Of a stretch of 57,428 bases of DNA, positions 49,436-57,428 are shown piece after piece. How positions within the stretch are numbered: position 1 is the stretch's first letter; each line of letters begins with the position of its first letter. Origin of the DNA: Bacillota bacterium (lineage in GTDB: Bacteria; Bacillota; Sulfobacillia; Sulfobacillales; JAIMBI01); the NCBI GenBank assembly GCA_021846505.1, contig JAJZWV010000015.1, positions 1 through 57,428 on the forward strand, given 5' to 3'. The notes under the pieces are model-generated. The model was given only the letters and a program-made list of their open reading frames with translations, made no database searches and had not been told where the DNA came from. A program made the position numbers and the translations under genes.

Positions 49436-49858
49436 CTATGCTGAGGGGCTTGCTGGTCCGCCGGAATTGCGCCGCGCGGCCAGCGCCTTGACCGCCATCA
49501 CGCCCAAGGGAATGCCCACGCGGGTCCACAGTGTGCGCCGGACGGCAGTGGACGCCGACGCGGCTGGTGCCGTGCGGCTGCCGCGGACCATTCGCCACAG
49601 CTCCACCGCCATGGTCGCATAGCGTGCGCCGCGGCTTACCTCGCCCAATACCACACTTGCCTGGCGGCTGGTGCTGCGCACCTGCTCGGCAGTGGCCACC
49701 ACCTCGGCGCGCACCTCGTCCAGGCCGCTCGAGACCCGGTGCTCTAAGCGCAGGACTAACCGGACTAGCGCCCACAGGAGCGCCAGCCCGGACAGCCCAA
49801 CCAAGGCTATGAACGCCAAGATGATCAGCAGCAGAGTCGAATCCGTGCCAGGCGCCAC
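49436..49858 (-). CDS. DUF948-like membrane protein
   Basis: A 140-residue protein with an N-terminal transmembrane helix (LLLIILAFIALVGLSGLALLW), a coiled-coil stretch (LEHRVSSGLDEVRAEVVATAEQ) and a C-terminal hydrophobic-basic part. This layout is that of DUF948 general stress proteins, which often sit next to YtxH, as here (1 bp after its stop). GTG start. Role in envelope stress is inferred from the family pairing. Confidence 0.65.
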   Translation of the reverse strand: MAPGTDSTLLLIILAFIALVGLSGLALLWALVRLVLRLEHRVSSGLDEVRAEVVATAEQVRSTSRQASVVLGEVSRGARYATMAVELWRMVRGSRTAPAASASTAVRRTLWTRVGIPLGVMAVKALAARRNSGGPASPSA

Positions 49859-49859
49859 G

Positions 49860-50159
49860 TCAGTGGTCCGCAGGCCCCGACGCCTCGGCGCCGTTGGCCG
49901 CGGGCAGCTGGGTTTCGTGGCTCCACAGCCGCCGGCCCTGGTCCACTACGGGATTCACGACCGTGCTTTTCAGCTGATCCACGACGGGATCGACGACGGA
50001 CTGCCGCAGCTGGCCCGCCGAGTCCTGAGCCTTCTTCTTGATGGTGTCACGTGTCTCCTGCCCGGATCGCGGAGCAAACAGCAGCCCAGCGGCCACGCCG
50101 ACGATGACGCCCAAGGCCAATCCGCTGACTCGATCCCACGTGTGTCCTTCGTCTGCCAT
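49860..50159 (-). CDS. YtxH-domain general stress protein
   Basis: A 99-residue YtxH-like protein: GLALGVIVGVAAGLLFAPRSGQETRDTI is the characteristic Gly-rich helix plus LFAPxSGxETR motif, followed by an amphipathic helical region (KKKAQDSAGQLRQSVVDPVV). ATG 50159 follows GGGGAGGCG. YtxH proteins are stress-induced in Bacillus. It forms an operon with the DUF948-like gene. Confidence 0.88.
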   Translation of the reverse strand: MADEGHTWDRVSGLALGVIVGVAAGLLFAPRSGQETRDTIKKKAQDSAGQLRQSVVDPVVDQLKSTVVNPVVDQGRRLWSHETQLPAANGAEASGPADH

Positions 50160-50423
50160 GCTGTTGATCGCCTCCCCACTTGGTGGATGGTGCCTCGCTG
50201 CCGCCCCGAGCCCGCATCGGCAGGGGCATCTCGGTGCGGCAGCCATGGAGATGCCTAAACGGCCGAGCGGTGCCCGGCTATTACCGGCATCAAGCCGAGT
50301 GTAGATCCTATGCGCTGGCTCCCAGTGTGGCACAACGTGCAGGCCGCGTCCACCCTGGGGGCTCGAGGCATCCCCAGCAAGGTGGCCACCGGCTTCGAGA
50401 CCCGCTCGGGTTTCGATCGAGCG
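50160..50423. other. Intergenic region, weak hairpin only
   Basis: About 260 bp between the lipoprotein gene end and the YtxH start, both on the minus strand. It must hold the promoter for ytxH, but I see no clear boxes. An imperfect stem near 50394-50413 (CGAGACCCG / CGGGTTTCG) lies just after the lipoprotein stop and could aid termination; it lacks a U-tract. Confidence 0.4.
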
Positions 50424-51662
50424 CTAGGAGTGAGCCTGGCGTGCCCAGTAGTAGCCCTGGCGCCGCGTGTAGCCGGGCAGGCGGAAGGGCGGCTGGCCGT
50501 GGAAGCGCGCACGCAGCGCCGCGGCCGACGGGGATCCTATCCAGGTCATCAACAAGCTGTGAGCGAGCGCGGCGGCCAGAAGCTTTTCGTCCGCCGCCCG
50601 AGACTGCTGGCGCGGTGCCGTCTCCATCGGCAGGGTCATGGCCCAGAGGAGGGAGAACCCCAGGTCGCCGTGGTTGTAGTACGTGGGCTGGGTGCTGAGG
50701 GTCGTTCCCCCAAACACCGCACGCCCATGCGGGCACGCGGCCGCGCTGGGATCGGACATGACGTAGCAGTTCCAAAAGGCGGCGTCGGCATCAATGCTGG
50801 CCCAAGCCTGCTGGTGCAGCACCGCGAGCGCCTGCTGCTGCTCGGCTGCCGTCGGGAGGGACCCTCCCCGCACCGGCAGCGCCGACACGCCAGGCTGGGC
50901 TGGCACCACCGCCGCCCAGTGGCCGAGCGCGACCAGGCCGCGGCCGGACGCCAGGGCGAAAAACGCCGGCGGGTGTTCCCACAGCGGTGCGTAGAGCGAA
51001 GCCGACCAGTCAGGCGGGATGGGGTAAACGCGATAGCGCCCGGTCTCCCGGTTCAGGGCCACCAGCCGATCCCACCGCCGCCAGCCCCAGGTGGCTCCGA
51101 AGCCAGTCGCCGTTGCATGCTGGGGCCCCTTGAGGGCCGCCCACAGCCAGCGCCCCGTCTGGCCCAGCAGGGCATTGTCGACCGCAAACGCGTTGCCGGC
51201 CGGGTTTTCCCCGGACGTGTAGGTGGGGATGGACGGGGGCCACGCGATGGCGGCCCCGGCTGGCCCGCCGACAATCGCGGCGGCGCCGCCACTGTCCACC
51301 AGCCGATAGCTGGTGGCGGAGGTCGAGGCGGGGTCCGCCGATGCGGGTGCCACCGCGCCAACCACCCCGGTACCCCAGTTGTAGCTGGCGGTCGCCCATC
51401 CGCCGGCGGGGTGTGCCTGGGTGGGTGCCTGTCGAAGCACCAGCGTGACGCGGCTGCCGGAGTCGCCCACAATGCCGCGAATGTCCCAGCCGGAGGGCAG
51501 GTTCAGGTGGCGCCAGCCATCCACTGCGGGCTCGGCCGCCGGCCTTCTCGGGGCACCCCCGGCGTGGGAGCCATGGGCAGAGGCCGCCGGCGAGCCGCAC
51601 CCGGCCAGCAGCAGCGCGGCTGCTCCCAGCGCGGCTGCGCGCCCCGTTGACACCTTGATCAT
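50424..51662 (-). CDS. Lipoprotein of unknown function
   Basis: A 412-residue exported protein. Residues 1-22 are a lipoprotein signal with lipobox LLAGC (Cys22). A Ser/Ala/His/Gly linker follows, then a Trp- and Tyr-rich body with short repeats like GWRRWDRLVALN and LPSGWDIRGIVGDSGS, which suggests beta-propeller-like structure. No catalytic motif recognised. It is a likely substrate of Lgt (8464-9603). The C-terminus is YWARQAHS. Confidence 0.75.
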   Translation of the reverse strand: MIKVSTGRAAALGAAALLLAGCGSPAASAHGSHAGGAPRRPAAEPAVDGWRHLNLPSGWDIRGIVGDSGSRVTLVLRQAPTQAHPAGGWATASYNWGTGVVGAVAPASADPASTSATSYRLVDSGGAAAIVGGPAGAAIAWPPSIPTYTSGENPAGNAFAVDNALLGQTGRWLWAALKGPQHATATGFGATWGWRRWDRLVALNRETGRYRVYPIPPDWSASLYAPLWEHPPAFFALASGRGLVALGHWAAVVPAQPGVSALPVRGGSLPTAAEQQQALAVLHQQAWASIDADAAFWNCYVMSDPSAAACPHGRAVFGGTTLSTQPTYYNHGDLGFSLLWAMTLPMETAPRQQSRAADEKLLAAALAHSLLMTWIGSPSAAALRARFHGQPPFRLPGYTRRQGYYWARQAHS

Positions 51663-51747
51663 TAGTGACGGCCCCCTGGTTTATCCGCTAGTGTCTGCGC
51701 CGTGTTAACGAGGCAGCCCATGGTTCGGTTGCGCGAATCGCTGGGGA

Positions 51748-51776
51748 CTGACATGGGTGCGCTCGTCGGCTATACT
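51748..51776 (+). promoter_or_regulatory. Promoter of the ferredoxin gene
   Basis: CTGACA (51748-51753), exactly 17 bp, then TATACT (51771-51776). Both boxes differ from sigma-A consensus by one base. The ATG is 43 bp downstream with TTAGGAGGA, giving a normal leader. High constitutive expression is expected. Confidence 0.65.
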
Positions 51777-51818
51777 ACGGGCAGTCTTGCTCACTTGGAC
51801 ACGTTTAGGAGGACGGAT

Positions 51819-52088
51819 ATGCCCCACGTCATAACCGGGCGGTGCGCGGAGCTGAAGGATCAAAGCTGCGTAGAAGTGTGCCCGGTGGATTGCATCCACC
51901 CCGCCAAAAATATTGACGGCGAATCCGCATTCGAGGGGGTCGCTCAGCTGTTCATCGATCCGGACGTCTGCATCGACTGCGGCGCGTGCGTGCCCGAGTG
52001 CCCGGTCGAAGCCATTTTTATGGACGACGAGCTGCCCGAAGAATTTCGCGAGGCGATCCAAGCCAACCGGGATTACTACAAGCCCTAG
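51819..52088 (+). CDS. 7Fe ferredoxin (3Fe-4S / 4Fe-4S)
   Basis: An 89-residue ferredoxin of the FdxA type. Cysteines are at 9, 17, 21 and 25 and at 51, 54, 57 and 61. The long spacing between Cys9 and Cys17 points to one 3Fe-4S and one 4Fe-4S cluster. MPHVITGRC is a usual N-terminus. ATG follows a strong TTAGGAGGA. It is a plausible partner of the ferredoxin-NADP reductase at 26198. The next gene begins 68 bp downstream. Confidence 0.93.
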   Translation: MPHVITGRCAELKDQSCVEVCPVDCIHPAKNIDGESAFEGVAQLFIDPDVCIDCGACVPECPVEAIFMDDELPEEFREAIQANRDYYKP

Positions 52089-52156
52089 CCGAAGGCAGGA
52101 ACTTTTCCGGCGCACCGCGAACAGCCCGCCAAAGACTGTGCGGGGAGGGCAAGCAG

Positions 52157-53845
52157 GTGCAGTCAGAGCGCTTGTACCGGTTCGACCAGATTGTGCGGTC
52201 GCGCCGCCTCGGGGGGCGCCACGCCGAGTGGGTCCAGTGGGATTTGCTGCAGATGAACGCGGCGCGCCATGGGGGGCGTGCCGCGTTTGTCGATACCTGG
52301 CGGGGCACCGCGAGCGCCGTGCGGCGCGTGCGCTGCTGGCGCGAGGCCGCGGACGAGGTCGATACCATTATCGCGAACCTCCTGCGGCGCGGCGCGCAGC
52401 CGGGCGATGTCCTGGTGTCGCAGCTGCCGGCCATCTTTGAAAGCGCCTACTTGGACTTTGCCACGTCCAAGCTCTCCCAGCAGCATTTGGCCATGAGCCT
52501 TGACCTGGGCCGCACCGAGACGGTGGGCGTTCTGCGGAAGCTTGCCCCGGCTGTGGCTGTGGCCGTGCCGACTTGGCATGGCCGGGATGTGGCGGCCTGG
52601 TATGACGAGGCGCGGTCCGCCGACCCCGACTTGGTGGTGTACATGGTGCTGGGCCCGGGAGAGCGGCCCCCGGCGGGGACCCATGACTTTGCGGAGCTCT
52701 TGGACCGCTCGGTGTGGGATGAGTACCAGCGAGCGGACCTTGCGTATCTGCGAACCGACCCGCTGCGCGTCCACGAGCTGCTGCCCACCTCGGGAACGAC
52801 CGGCGTGCCCAAGCTGTCGCGGCGCACGACGCTGGACTGGTTCCAAGTGCACAGCGTGTGCATTGCCGAGCGAGCCGGGCACACCGTGTACGACACCCGG
52901 CTGGTGATGGGTCCACTCGCCGGCGGCTCCGGCCGCCTGTGGGGGGTCCATGTTCCGCTGTACACGGCCGGCACTTCGGTGTATCTCACGGAGTTTGACG
53001 AGCGCGACGCGCTGGCCCTCACCGAGGAGTTGGGGGCCACGCTGTGGACCTGGAACCCGGCCCTCATCACGCGCATCGTGACGAGCCCAGAGTTTGCCGA
53101 GCGCTCACTCCCCACGCTGCGCCAGGTCAGCTACTCCGGGGCGCCGCTGCCAGGCGAGGTCAGCGAGCGCCTCCGCGCCCGCGGCGTCATTCCCTTCAAC
53201 GTGTATGGCACGTCGGAGGTGGGGGGATGCATGAGCCCGATTCTGCCGGGCGTGCGTGCAGAGCACCTCGCCGAGGCGGCCGGCGTGCCGTTCGAGGGGT
53301 TTGACGTCCCGGTGGTGGATGCCTCGGGAGAGCGGCTGGGGCCGGGGCAGGTGGGCGAGATTCTGATTTGGAACGTCCACCACGGCTACTGGGACAGCCC
53401 CGACGACGACCGGGCCACCTTCCATGACGAAGAATACGGGGGGCGCTGGGAGGGGTATCAGCACACGGGTGACCTGGGCATGTATGACGAGTACGGGTAT
53501 CTGCGCATCATGGGGCGCAAGAAAGACATGATTCTGCGCGGAGGCCAAAACATCTTCCCCAAAGAAATTGAGGATCTTTTGAGCCAGCACCCCTCCGTCC
53601 GCGAGGTGGCGGTGGTGGCCATGCCTGACCCCGTGCTGGGGGAGCGGGCGTGCGCGGTGGTGGTGGTGGCGGCGGGGCCGGCTCCCACCGTCGCCGACTT
53701 CCAGAAATTTTTGGCCGATCGCGGCGTGGCGAAGTTCAAGTGGCCCGAGCGCGTCGAGGTACTGGGCGCGCTCCCGCAGGGGCCCGGCGGCAAGGTGCTG
53801 AAGGGCGAGCTGCGCGAGTGGCTCGCGCGGCGGCTGGCCGAATAG
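52157..53845 (+). CDS. AMP-forming acyl-CoA synthetase / aryl-AMP ligase
   Basis: A 562-residue ANL-superfamily enzyme activating a carboxylic acid with ATP, then CoA. Motif A3 is LLPTSGTTGVPKLSRR, A5 NVYGTSEVGGC, A7 YQHTGDLGMYDEYG, A8 GRKKDMILRGGQNIFPKEIE, and A10 GPGGKVLKGEL with the catalytic Lys. It resembles dihydroxybenzoate-AMP ligases and cyclohexanecarboxylate-CoA ligases more than long-chain FadD. GTG start behind GGGGAGGGC. Substrate unknown. Confidence 0.9.
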   Translation: MQSERLYRFDQIVRSRRLGGRHAEWVQWDLLQMNAARHGGRAAFVDTWRGTASAVRRVRCWREAADEVDTIIANLLRRGAQPGDVLVSQLPAIFESAYLDFATSKLSQQHLAMSLDLGRTETVGVLRKLAPAVAVAVPTWHGRDVAAWYDEARSADPDLVVYMVLGPGERPPAGTHDFAELLDRSVWDEYQRADLAYLRTDPLRVHELLPTSGTTGVPKLSRRTTLDWFQVHSVCIAERAGHTVYDTRLVMGPLAGGSGRLWGVHVPLYTAGTSVYLTEFDERDALALTEELGATLWTWNPALITRIVTSPEFAERSLPTLRQVSYSGAPLPGEVSERLRARGVIPFNVYGTSEVGGCMSPILPGVRAEHLAEAAGVPFEGFDVPVVDASGERLGPGQVGEILIWNVHHGYWDSPDDDRATFHDEEYGGRWEGYQHTGDLGMYDEYGYLRIMGRKKDMILRGGQNIFPKEIEDLLSQHPSVREVAVVAMPDPVLGERACAVVVVAAGPAPTVADFQKFLADRGVAKFKWPERVEVLGALPQGPGGKVLKGELREWLARRLAE

Positions 53846-53996
53846 GCGGCGCTGGGTGAAGAGACCCCGGAAGCCCCTGAAAAGAAAAAAAGTGGCGTCC
53901 AAAAAAGGGGACTCGCTCGTCTAGCCGAATCTCTTGCCCAGGATCCTCGCCCCACCCGCTTGTCGGGCGGCTGGGGCGGAGGCGGGAGGGCATCAC

Positions 53997-54197
53997 ATGG
54001 ATAAAATGCTAGGCATCACGCGGTTCCACTTGGGCTGGCTGATTGCGTGGATCGTGCTGTGCATCTTCTTCTTGCTGATGCACTGGCCACTGCTGGCCGC
54101 CGCCGCTTTTGTCGGAACGCTGTGTGTGCCCGAAGAGCCGGAGCCGCCGGGCGGGAGGCCAAAAGGGTCGCGCGGCCCGGACCTGCCGCCGTATTGA
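53997..54197 (+). CDS. Small membrane protein, 66 aa
   Basis: ATG 53997 has GGCGGGAGGG upstream. One long or two short hydrophobic segments (about 12-43, GWLIAWIVLCIFFLLMHW then PLLAAAAFVGTL) are followed by a Pro/Gly-rich soluble tail (EEPEPPGGRPKGSRGPDLPPY). No family recognised. Confidence 0.6.
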   Translation: MDKMLGITRFHLGWLIAWIVLCIFFLLMHWPLLAAAAFVGTLCVPEEPEPPGGRPKGSRGPDLPPY

Positions 54198-54243
54198 CGG
54201 GTGCCATTAAAAGCCGATACGATGCCGGGCCGGAGGGGTCACG

Positions 54244-54789
54244 GTGCAGCGCGTGCTGATCATTGGAAATTCGGGTGCCGGCAAGTCGACCGCCGCTCGG
54301 CGAGTGGCGGCCGCGCTGTCCCTGCCGCTCTGCCATCTCGATCAGCTGTTTTGGCAGCCAGGCTGGCAGGCGCGAGGGCGCGCGGACTTTGATGGGCGCT
54401 TGCGGGCCGTGCTGGCGAGCCCGGCCTGGGTGGTGGATGGAAACTACTCCCGGGCGCTCGCGGTGCGGCTAGAAGTCGCCGACACCGTGCTGTGGCTGGA
54501 TTTTCCCACGCTGACCTCTGTGTGGGGGGTGCTGTCCCGCTGGGCCGGATGGCATGGGCGACAGCGCCCCGATATGGGCGCGGGCTGCCCCGAAAAGATC
54601 GACGTGGCGTTTCTCTGGTATGTGCTGCGCTGGCGGGCTCGCCACCGCGGGACGCTGGAGCGCCTGCTGGCGGCGGCCGCCGCGCGAGGGGTTGCCGTGC
54701 ACCGGCTGCGGCGGCGCCGGCAGCTCGAAATGTTGCTGCGCGAGCTGGAGGCCGCACCCGACGGTAAGGGCAGCGTGCATGGCGGCTAA
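54244..54789 (+). CDS. P-loop kinase (topology-modulation / adenylate-kinase-like)
   Basis: A 181-residue P-loop NTPase like the FlaR topology-modulation or AAA_17 proteins: VLIIGNSGAGKSTAARRVA (Lys14, Ser15), then LPLCHLDQLFWQPGW and WVVDGNYSRAL, which are typical of this group. The C-terminal helix is Arg-rich. Nucleotide kinase activity is assumed. GTG follows GGAGGGGTCACG. Overlaps the VOC-GNAT gene by 11 bp. Confidence 0.8.
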   Translation: MQRVLIIGNSGAGKSTAARRVAAALSLPLCHLDQLFWQPGWQARGRADFDGRLRAVLASPAWVVDGNYSRALAVRLEVADTVLWLDFPTLTSVWGVLSRWAGWHGRQRPDMGAGCPEKIDVAFLWYVLRWRARHRGTLERLLAAAAARGVAVHRLRRRRQLEMLLRELEAAPDGKGSVHGG

Positions 54790-55651
54790 GGGACCGCCCA
54801 TCCGTGGATGGGCCGCGACTACCTATTTTGTGCCGGACGTCCGCGCGGCGCGCGACGGGATGGCAAGCTGGCTCGGGCGCCCGCCTGCGGTGGACGACGC
54901 CTCCCTGTGCCAATTCACGGTGGGGGCTGGGCGCATCACGCTCCATCCGGCGGACGAGAAAGCGGCGCCGGGGGCAGCGGGGCAAGTGGCGTACTGGGCG
55001 CTGGCCTCCCTCGATGCCATGGCGGCCATGATGGAGTGGTTTGCGAGTCACGGGGGCCGGACCCTGCGCAAGCCGGTGTCGGGGCCGGATGGCGGATGGG
55101 TGTGTCAGCTGCTGGACCCGTTCGGCAACGCCTGGGGATTCTGGGCGCCGGCCCCCACGGCGGTGGAGGCAGCCACCAGCGCCGACCGGGCCTGGCTGGC
55201 GGACTTGTGGCGGCGGGAGTGGGGCGGGGAGACCCAGGAATCGCATGGAGCAAGCCGCCATGTGTCGGAGGTGGACGCGATGGTGGCGTGGCGGGGCGGC
55301 CGCCGGGTGGGCGCCGCGACCTTTGTCGTGGCGGGCGGTGTGGCGGAGCTGGTCACGCTCAACGCGGAGCCGCGCGGCCAGGGGATTGGGAGCCAGCTGC
55401 TGGCGGCCTGGGAGCAGCGGATGGCGGTGGCTGGTGTGGGTCGGCTGACGCTCACCACCACCAACGACAACTTAGATGCCCTGGGGCTTTACCAGCGCCG
55501 CGGCTACCGGCTCGTGCGCCTCCTGCCGGGCGCCGTGGAGCGGGCGCGCCTGCTGAAGCCCGCGACTCCGCTCTGGGGTGAGCATGGGATTGTTCTGTCT
55601 GACGAATTGGTGCTGGAAAAGCGGCTGGGCGGGGGAGAGGATCGCCGGTGA
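54779..55651 (+). CDS. VOC-GNAT fusion protein
   Basis: A 290-residue protein with two domains. Residues about 8-125 are a glyoxalase/bleomycin-resistance (VOC) domain: AATTYFVPDVRAARDGMASW, FTVGAGRITLHP, WVCQLLDPFGNAWGFW. Residues about 135-275 are a GNAT acetyltransferase: AELVTLNAEPRGQGIGSQLL with the acetyl-CoA loop, LTTTNDNLDALGLYQRRGY. Fusion of these two is uncommon to my knowledge and suggests recognition by one domain and acetylation by the other. It overlaps both neighbours, so the three-gene run is tightly coupled. Confidence 0.85.
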   Translation: MAAKGPPIRGWAATTYFVPDVRAARDGMASWLGRPPAVDDASLCQFTVGAGRITLHPADEKAAPGAAGQVAYWALASLDAMAAMMEWFASHGGRTLRKPVSGPDGGWVCQLLDPFGNAWGFWAPAPTAVEAATSADRAWLADLWRREWGGETQESHGASRHVSEVDAMVAWRGGRRVGAATFVVAGGVAELVTLNAEPRGQGIGSQLLAAWEQRMAVAGVGRLTLTTTNDNLDALGLYQRRGYRLVRLLPGAVERARLLKPATPLWGEHGIVLSDELVLEKRLGGGEDRR

Positions 55652-56325
55652 CGCGCTGGACGACAGTGTTCTGGGATTTGGACGGAACGCTCATCGACCC
55701 GTGGGAAGGGATTAGCCAATCGGTGCGGTTTGCGCTGGCGTGCCTCGGCCAGGCGCCGCTCGATGATGCGGCGCTAACCCGGTTCATCGGCCCGCCGCTC
55801 TTGGAATCTTTCCGCCGCGAATTCGGCTGGGACGCAGAACGCTGCCGCCGCGCCGTCGAACTGTACCGTGTCTACTTTCGCCGCGCAGGCATCTACCAGC
55901 AGCGGCTGTACCCAGGCATTCGGGATTTGGTGGGGTGCTTGGCGGCCAGCGGGGTGCGGCAGGTGCTGGCCACCGCCAAGCCGACGCCGTTTGCCGAAAT
56001 TATTTTAGATGGGCACCAGCTTTCGCCGCACTTTGCGGCCGTGGTGGGATCTCAGTTGGACGGCACCCGATCCAGCAAGGCCGAGGTGCTGCGTGCCGCC
56101 GCGGCGGCAGCCCCGAACCTGGAGGCCGCGCGCGCGGTGATGGTTGGGGACACGGCGGAGGATGTGTCTGCGGCCCACCAGCTGGGCATGGACAGCGTGG
56201 CGGTGCAGTACGGCTACGGCGACTGGGGCGCCGTTGCCGCTGCGCGCCCCACCGCCACGGCGGGATCCGTCGCAGAGCTGGCGCGGCGGCTGGCCGGTGG
56301 GATTCCAGGGGATGCCGGGAGCTAA
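55648..56325 (+). CDS. HAD-family phosphatase (phosphoglycolate phosphatase-like)
   Basis: A 225-residue HAD hydrolase, subfamily IA. Motif I is [10 protein letters not shown] with nucleophile Asp10 and Asp12. [18 protein letters not shown] begins the core after the helical cap; motif II lies in [10 protein letters not shown], motif III Lys in SSKAEVLR, motif [15 protein letters not shown]. It may remove phosphate from phosphoglycolate, which would feed the glycolate oxidase at 9618-13342, but HAD specificity is hard to predict. GTG start overlaps the fusion gene (GTGA). Confidence 0.9.
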   Translation: MTRWTTVFWDLDGTLIDPWEGISQSVRFALACLGQAPLDDAALTRFIGPPLLESFRREFGWDAERCRRAVELYRVYFRRAGIYQQRLYPGIRDLVGCLAASGVRQVLATAKPTPFAEIILDGHQLSPHFAAVVGSQLDGTRSSKAEVLRAAAAAAPNLEAARAVMVGDTAEDVSAAHQLGMDSVAVQYGYGDWGAVAAARPTATAGSVAELARRLAGGIPGDAGS

Positions 56326-56344
56326 AATGGGGCAACAACCATTT

Positions 56345-56364
56345 GGACTCCGCGCTCGGAGTCC
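56345..56364 (-). terminator. Hairpin downstream of the tRNA-Leu pair
   Basis: A perfect 8-bp stem GGACTCCG / CGGAGTCC with a 4-base loop, 25 bp after the tRNA-Leu(GAG) 3' end on the minus strand. The following AAATGGTTGTTG is a weak U-tract. It also lies after the HAD gene stop on the plus strand, so it could serve both directions. Confidence 0.5.
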
Positions 56365-56389
56365 AGCCAAACTATATGTGGCCGCAGCG

Positions 56390-56474
<85 letters not shown>

Positions 56475-56481
56475 TTAAAAC

Positions 56482-56568
56482 TGGTGCCGAAGGTGGGACT
56501 CGAACCCACACGAGCTTACGCTCACGGCGCCCTGAACACCGCGTGTCTGCCAATTTCACCACTTCGGC
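56482..56568 (-). tRNA. tRNA-Leu (anticodon CAG)
   Basis: An 87-nt class II tRNA on the minus strand. The acceptor GCCGAAG pairs with CTTCGGC, discriminator A, CCA encoded. The anticodon stem CGGTG / CGCCG closes loop TTCAGGG, giving CAG. A long variable arm (GTGAGCGTAAGCTC) is present. It decodes CUG, the dominant Leu codon in this GC-rich DNA. It lies 7 bp upstream of the GAG tRNA on the same transcript. Confidence 0.92.
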
Positions 56569-56581
56569 GGGAAGCAAGCTG

Positions 56582-56610
56582 ATTGTATCAGAGGCCGAGC
56601 CGGCATGCAA
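56582..56610 (-). promoter_or_regulatory. Promoter of the tRNA-Leu pair
   Basis: On the minus strand TTGCAT (56610-56605), exactly 17 bp, then TACAAT (56587-56582). The predicted start near 56575 is a few bases before the first tRNA. Good sigma-A match. Confidence 0.7.
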
Positions 56611-56798
56611 CGAATTTGTTCAGGCCGCCAAGCCTGGCCGGGATGAAGATCCGGAGGTGCGCGGCTGGCGTATGGTGTGGCAGGGAATGCAGGTCAGGAA
56701 TGCCGGCGCCTCATCAGGAGCGCGCGCGGCTATACTGCGGCAAGCCGCGCGCGTTGGCGGCCACGTCCCGAGAAAGGGACCGGCAGGGAGGCGCGACA

Positions 56799-57428
56799 AT
56801 GGCTGAGGATCGCCGCAGGATGCCCGTCCTGTTTGTTGCCCATGGCTCCCCCATGATTGCGGTGGAGGACAGCGCGTACACGGCATTTTTGAGCCACTTG
56901 GCGGAGTCTCTGCCGCCGCCGCGCGCTATCGCAATTTTCTCGGCGCACTGGGAGGAGCCGGTGCAGGCCGTGAATGCCGCCAGCCAGCTGGAGACGATGT
57001 ATGACTTTGGCGGATTCCCGGATGCCCTGTACCAGGTGCGCTATCAGCCGCCCGGCGACCCCGCACTGGCCGAGCGCATCGGCGCGCTGCTGGCCGACGC
57101 GGGCGTGGAGCACCGGCTCGAGCACCGGCGCGCGCTCGACCACGGGGCCTGGACCATCTTGCGCCGCCTCTTTCCGACCCAGGCCGTGCCGGTGGTGGAG
57201 CTGTCGGTCAACGCGCGGCTGCTGCCGGAAGAGCAATATGCCATCGGGTGCGCGCTGGCGCCGCTGCGCGATGAGGGAGTGCTGGTGCTGGCCAGCGGGG
57301 TCACCGTCCACAACTTCGCCATGATGACAATGGCCCGGGACGACGGGCAGCCGGCGCCGTGGGCGGCCGCCTTTGAGCAGTGGCTGGATGGCGCGCTGCT
57401 GCCGTGGCGCCTCGACGATCTGTTCCAC
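56799..57428 (+). CDS. LigB/DODA-type extradiol dioxygenase, 3' end cut off
   Basis: 210 codons of a class III extradiol ring-cleavage dioxygenase run off the window edge; family length is about 255-270. VLFVAHGSPM (His15), AIFSAHWEE (His50), YDFGGFP and LDHGAWTILR are the diagnostic metal and active-site motifs of the 4,5-DOPA dioxygenase group. It opens catechol-like rings with a non-haem metal. ATG follows CAGGGAGGCGCGACA. A possible -10 box TATACT lies at 56731-56736, without a clear -35. Confidence 0.9.
   Translation, partial: MAEDRRRMPVLFVAHGSPMIAVEDSAYTAFLSHLAESLPPPRAIAIFSAHWEEPVQAVNAASQLETMYDFGGFPDALYQVRYQPPGDPALAERIGALLADAGVEHRLEHRRALDHGAWTILRRLFPTQAVPVVELSVNARLLPEEQYAIGCALAPLRDEGVLVLASGVTVHNFAMMTMARDDGQPAPWAAAFEQWLDGALLPWRLDDLFH

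Overview
This 57.4 kb window is very GC-rich chromosomal DNA that looks like an endospore-forming Firmicute of the high-GC, often thermophilic or acidophilic kind (Sulfobacillus/Thermaerobacter/Symbiobacterium-like). The best evidence is a 53-residue alpha/beta-type small acid-soluble spore protein (20658-20819). VanW, YtxH and DUF948 proteins, a YumC-type ferredoxin-NADP reductase, a lipoate-ligase-family protein and strong GGAGG ribosome sites agree with this. The genus assignment is inference. There is no rRNA, CRISPR array, insertion sequence or replication origin. The RNA genes are two leucine tRNAs.

Layout. Positions 1-6590 are accessory and partly decayed: three small minus-strand genes of unknown function with a terminator inside one of them, a broken VapBC-type toxin-antitoxin pair, an apparently leaderless two-gene operon (cyclase-family hydrolase plus TPP enzyme), a YefM antitoxin with an interrupted YoeB toxin, and an Mrr-like protein that seems to have lost catalytic residues. 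Positions 6700-13720 hold gamma-glutamyltransferase, lgt, and a glycolate oxidase locus in which GlcD and GlcE are one polypeptide followed by GlcF. Positions 14535-20850 are a tightly packed forward run: polA, mutM, a small protein, a solute-binding protein, coaE, a lytic transglycosylase and the spore protein, ending at a clear terminator.

Positions 20888-32600 hold mixed housekeeping genes: VanW, a membrane protein, a sulfite-oxidase-like protein, DUF72, cobalamin adenosyltransferase preceded by a phased G-run array, DUF2203, an HD protein, ferredoxin-NADP reductase, a broken M61 peptidase, class I aldolase, a CofE-like ligase, leucine dehydrogenase and a broken HTH gene. Positions 32662-38930 hold a Nudix hydrolase, a B12-dependent acyl-CoA mutase with the isobutyryl-CoA mutase signature, a YtcJ-like amidohydrolase, a divergent ThyX, thioredoxin reductase and a four-cysteine protein.

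Positions 39004-43289 are a CO-dehydrogenase-type cluster (coxD, coxE, coxM, coxS) that lacks the molybdenum large subunit and runs by overlap into a FabH-like ketosynthase. Positions 43286-57428 hold a lipoate-ligase-family protein, peptide deformylase, asparagine synthetase, two SDR enzymes, envelope proteins, a lipoprotein, a 7Fe ferredoxin, an acyl-CoA synthetase, a VOC-GNAT fusion, a HAD phosphatase, the tRNA-Leu pair with its own promoter, and the start of a LigB-type dioxygenase.

Common threads are branched-chain amino acid and acyl-CoA metabolism (leucine dehydrogenase, acyl-CoA mutase, cobalamin adenosyltransferase, acyl-CoA synthetase) and flavin/Fe-S oxidoreductases (GlcDEF, Cox, FNR, TrxB). 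Frequent 4-bp stop/start overlaps show dense translational coupling. Several genes carry frameshifts or in-frame stops. Some may be assembly errors, but those in the toxin-antitoxin region look like real decay.
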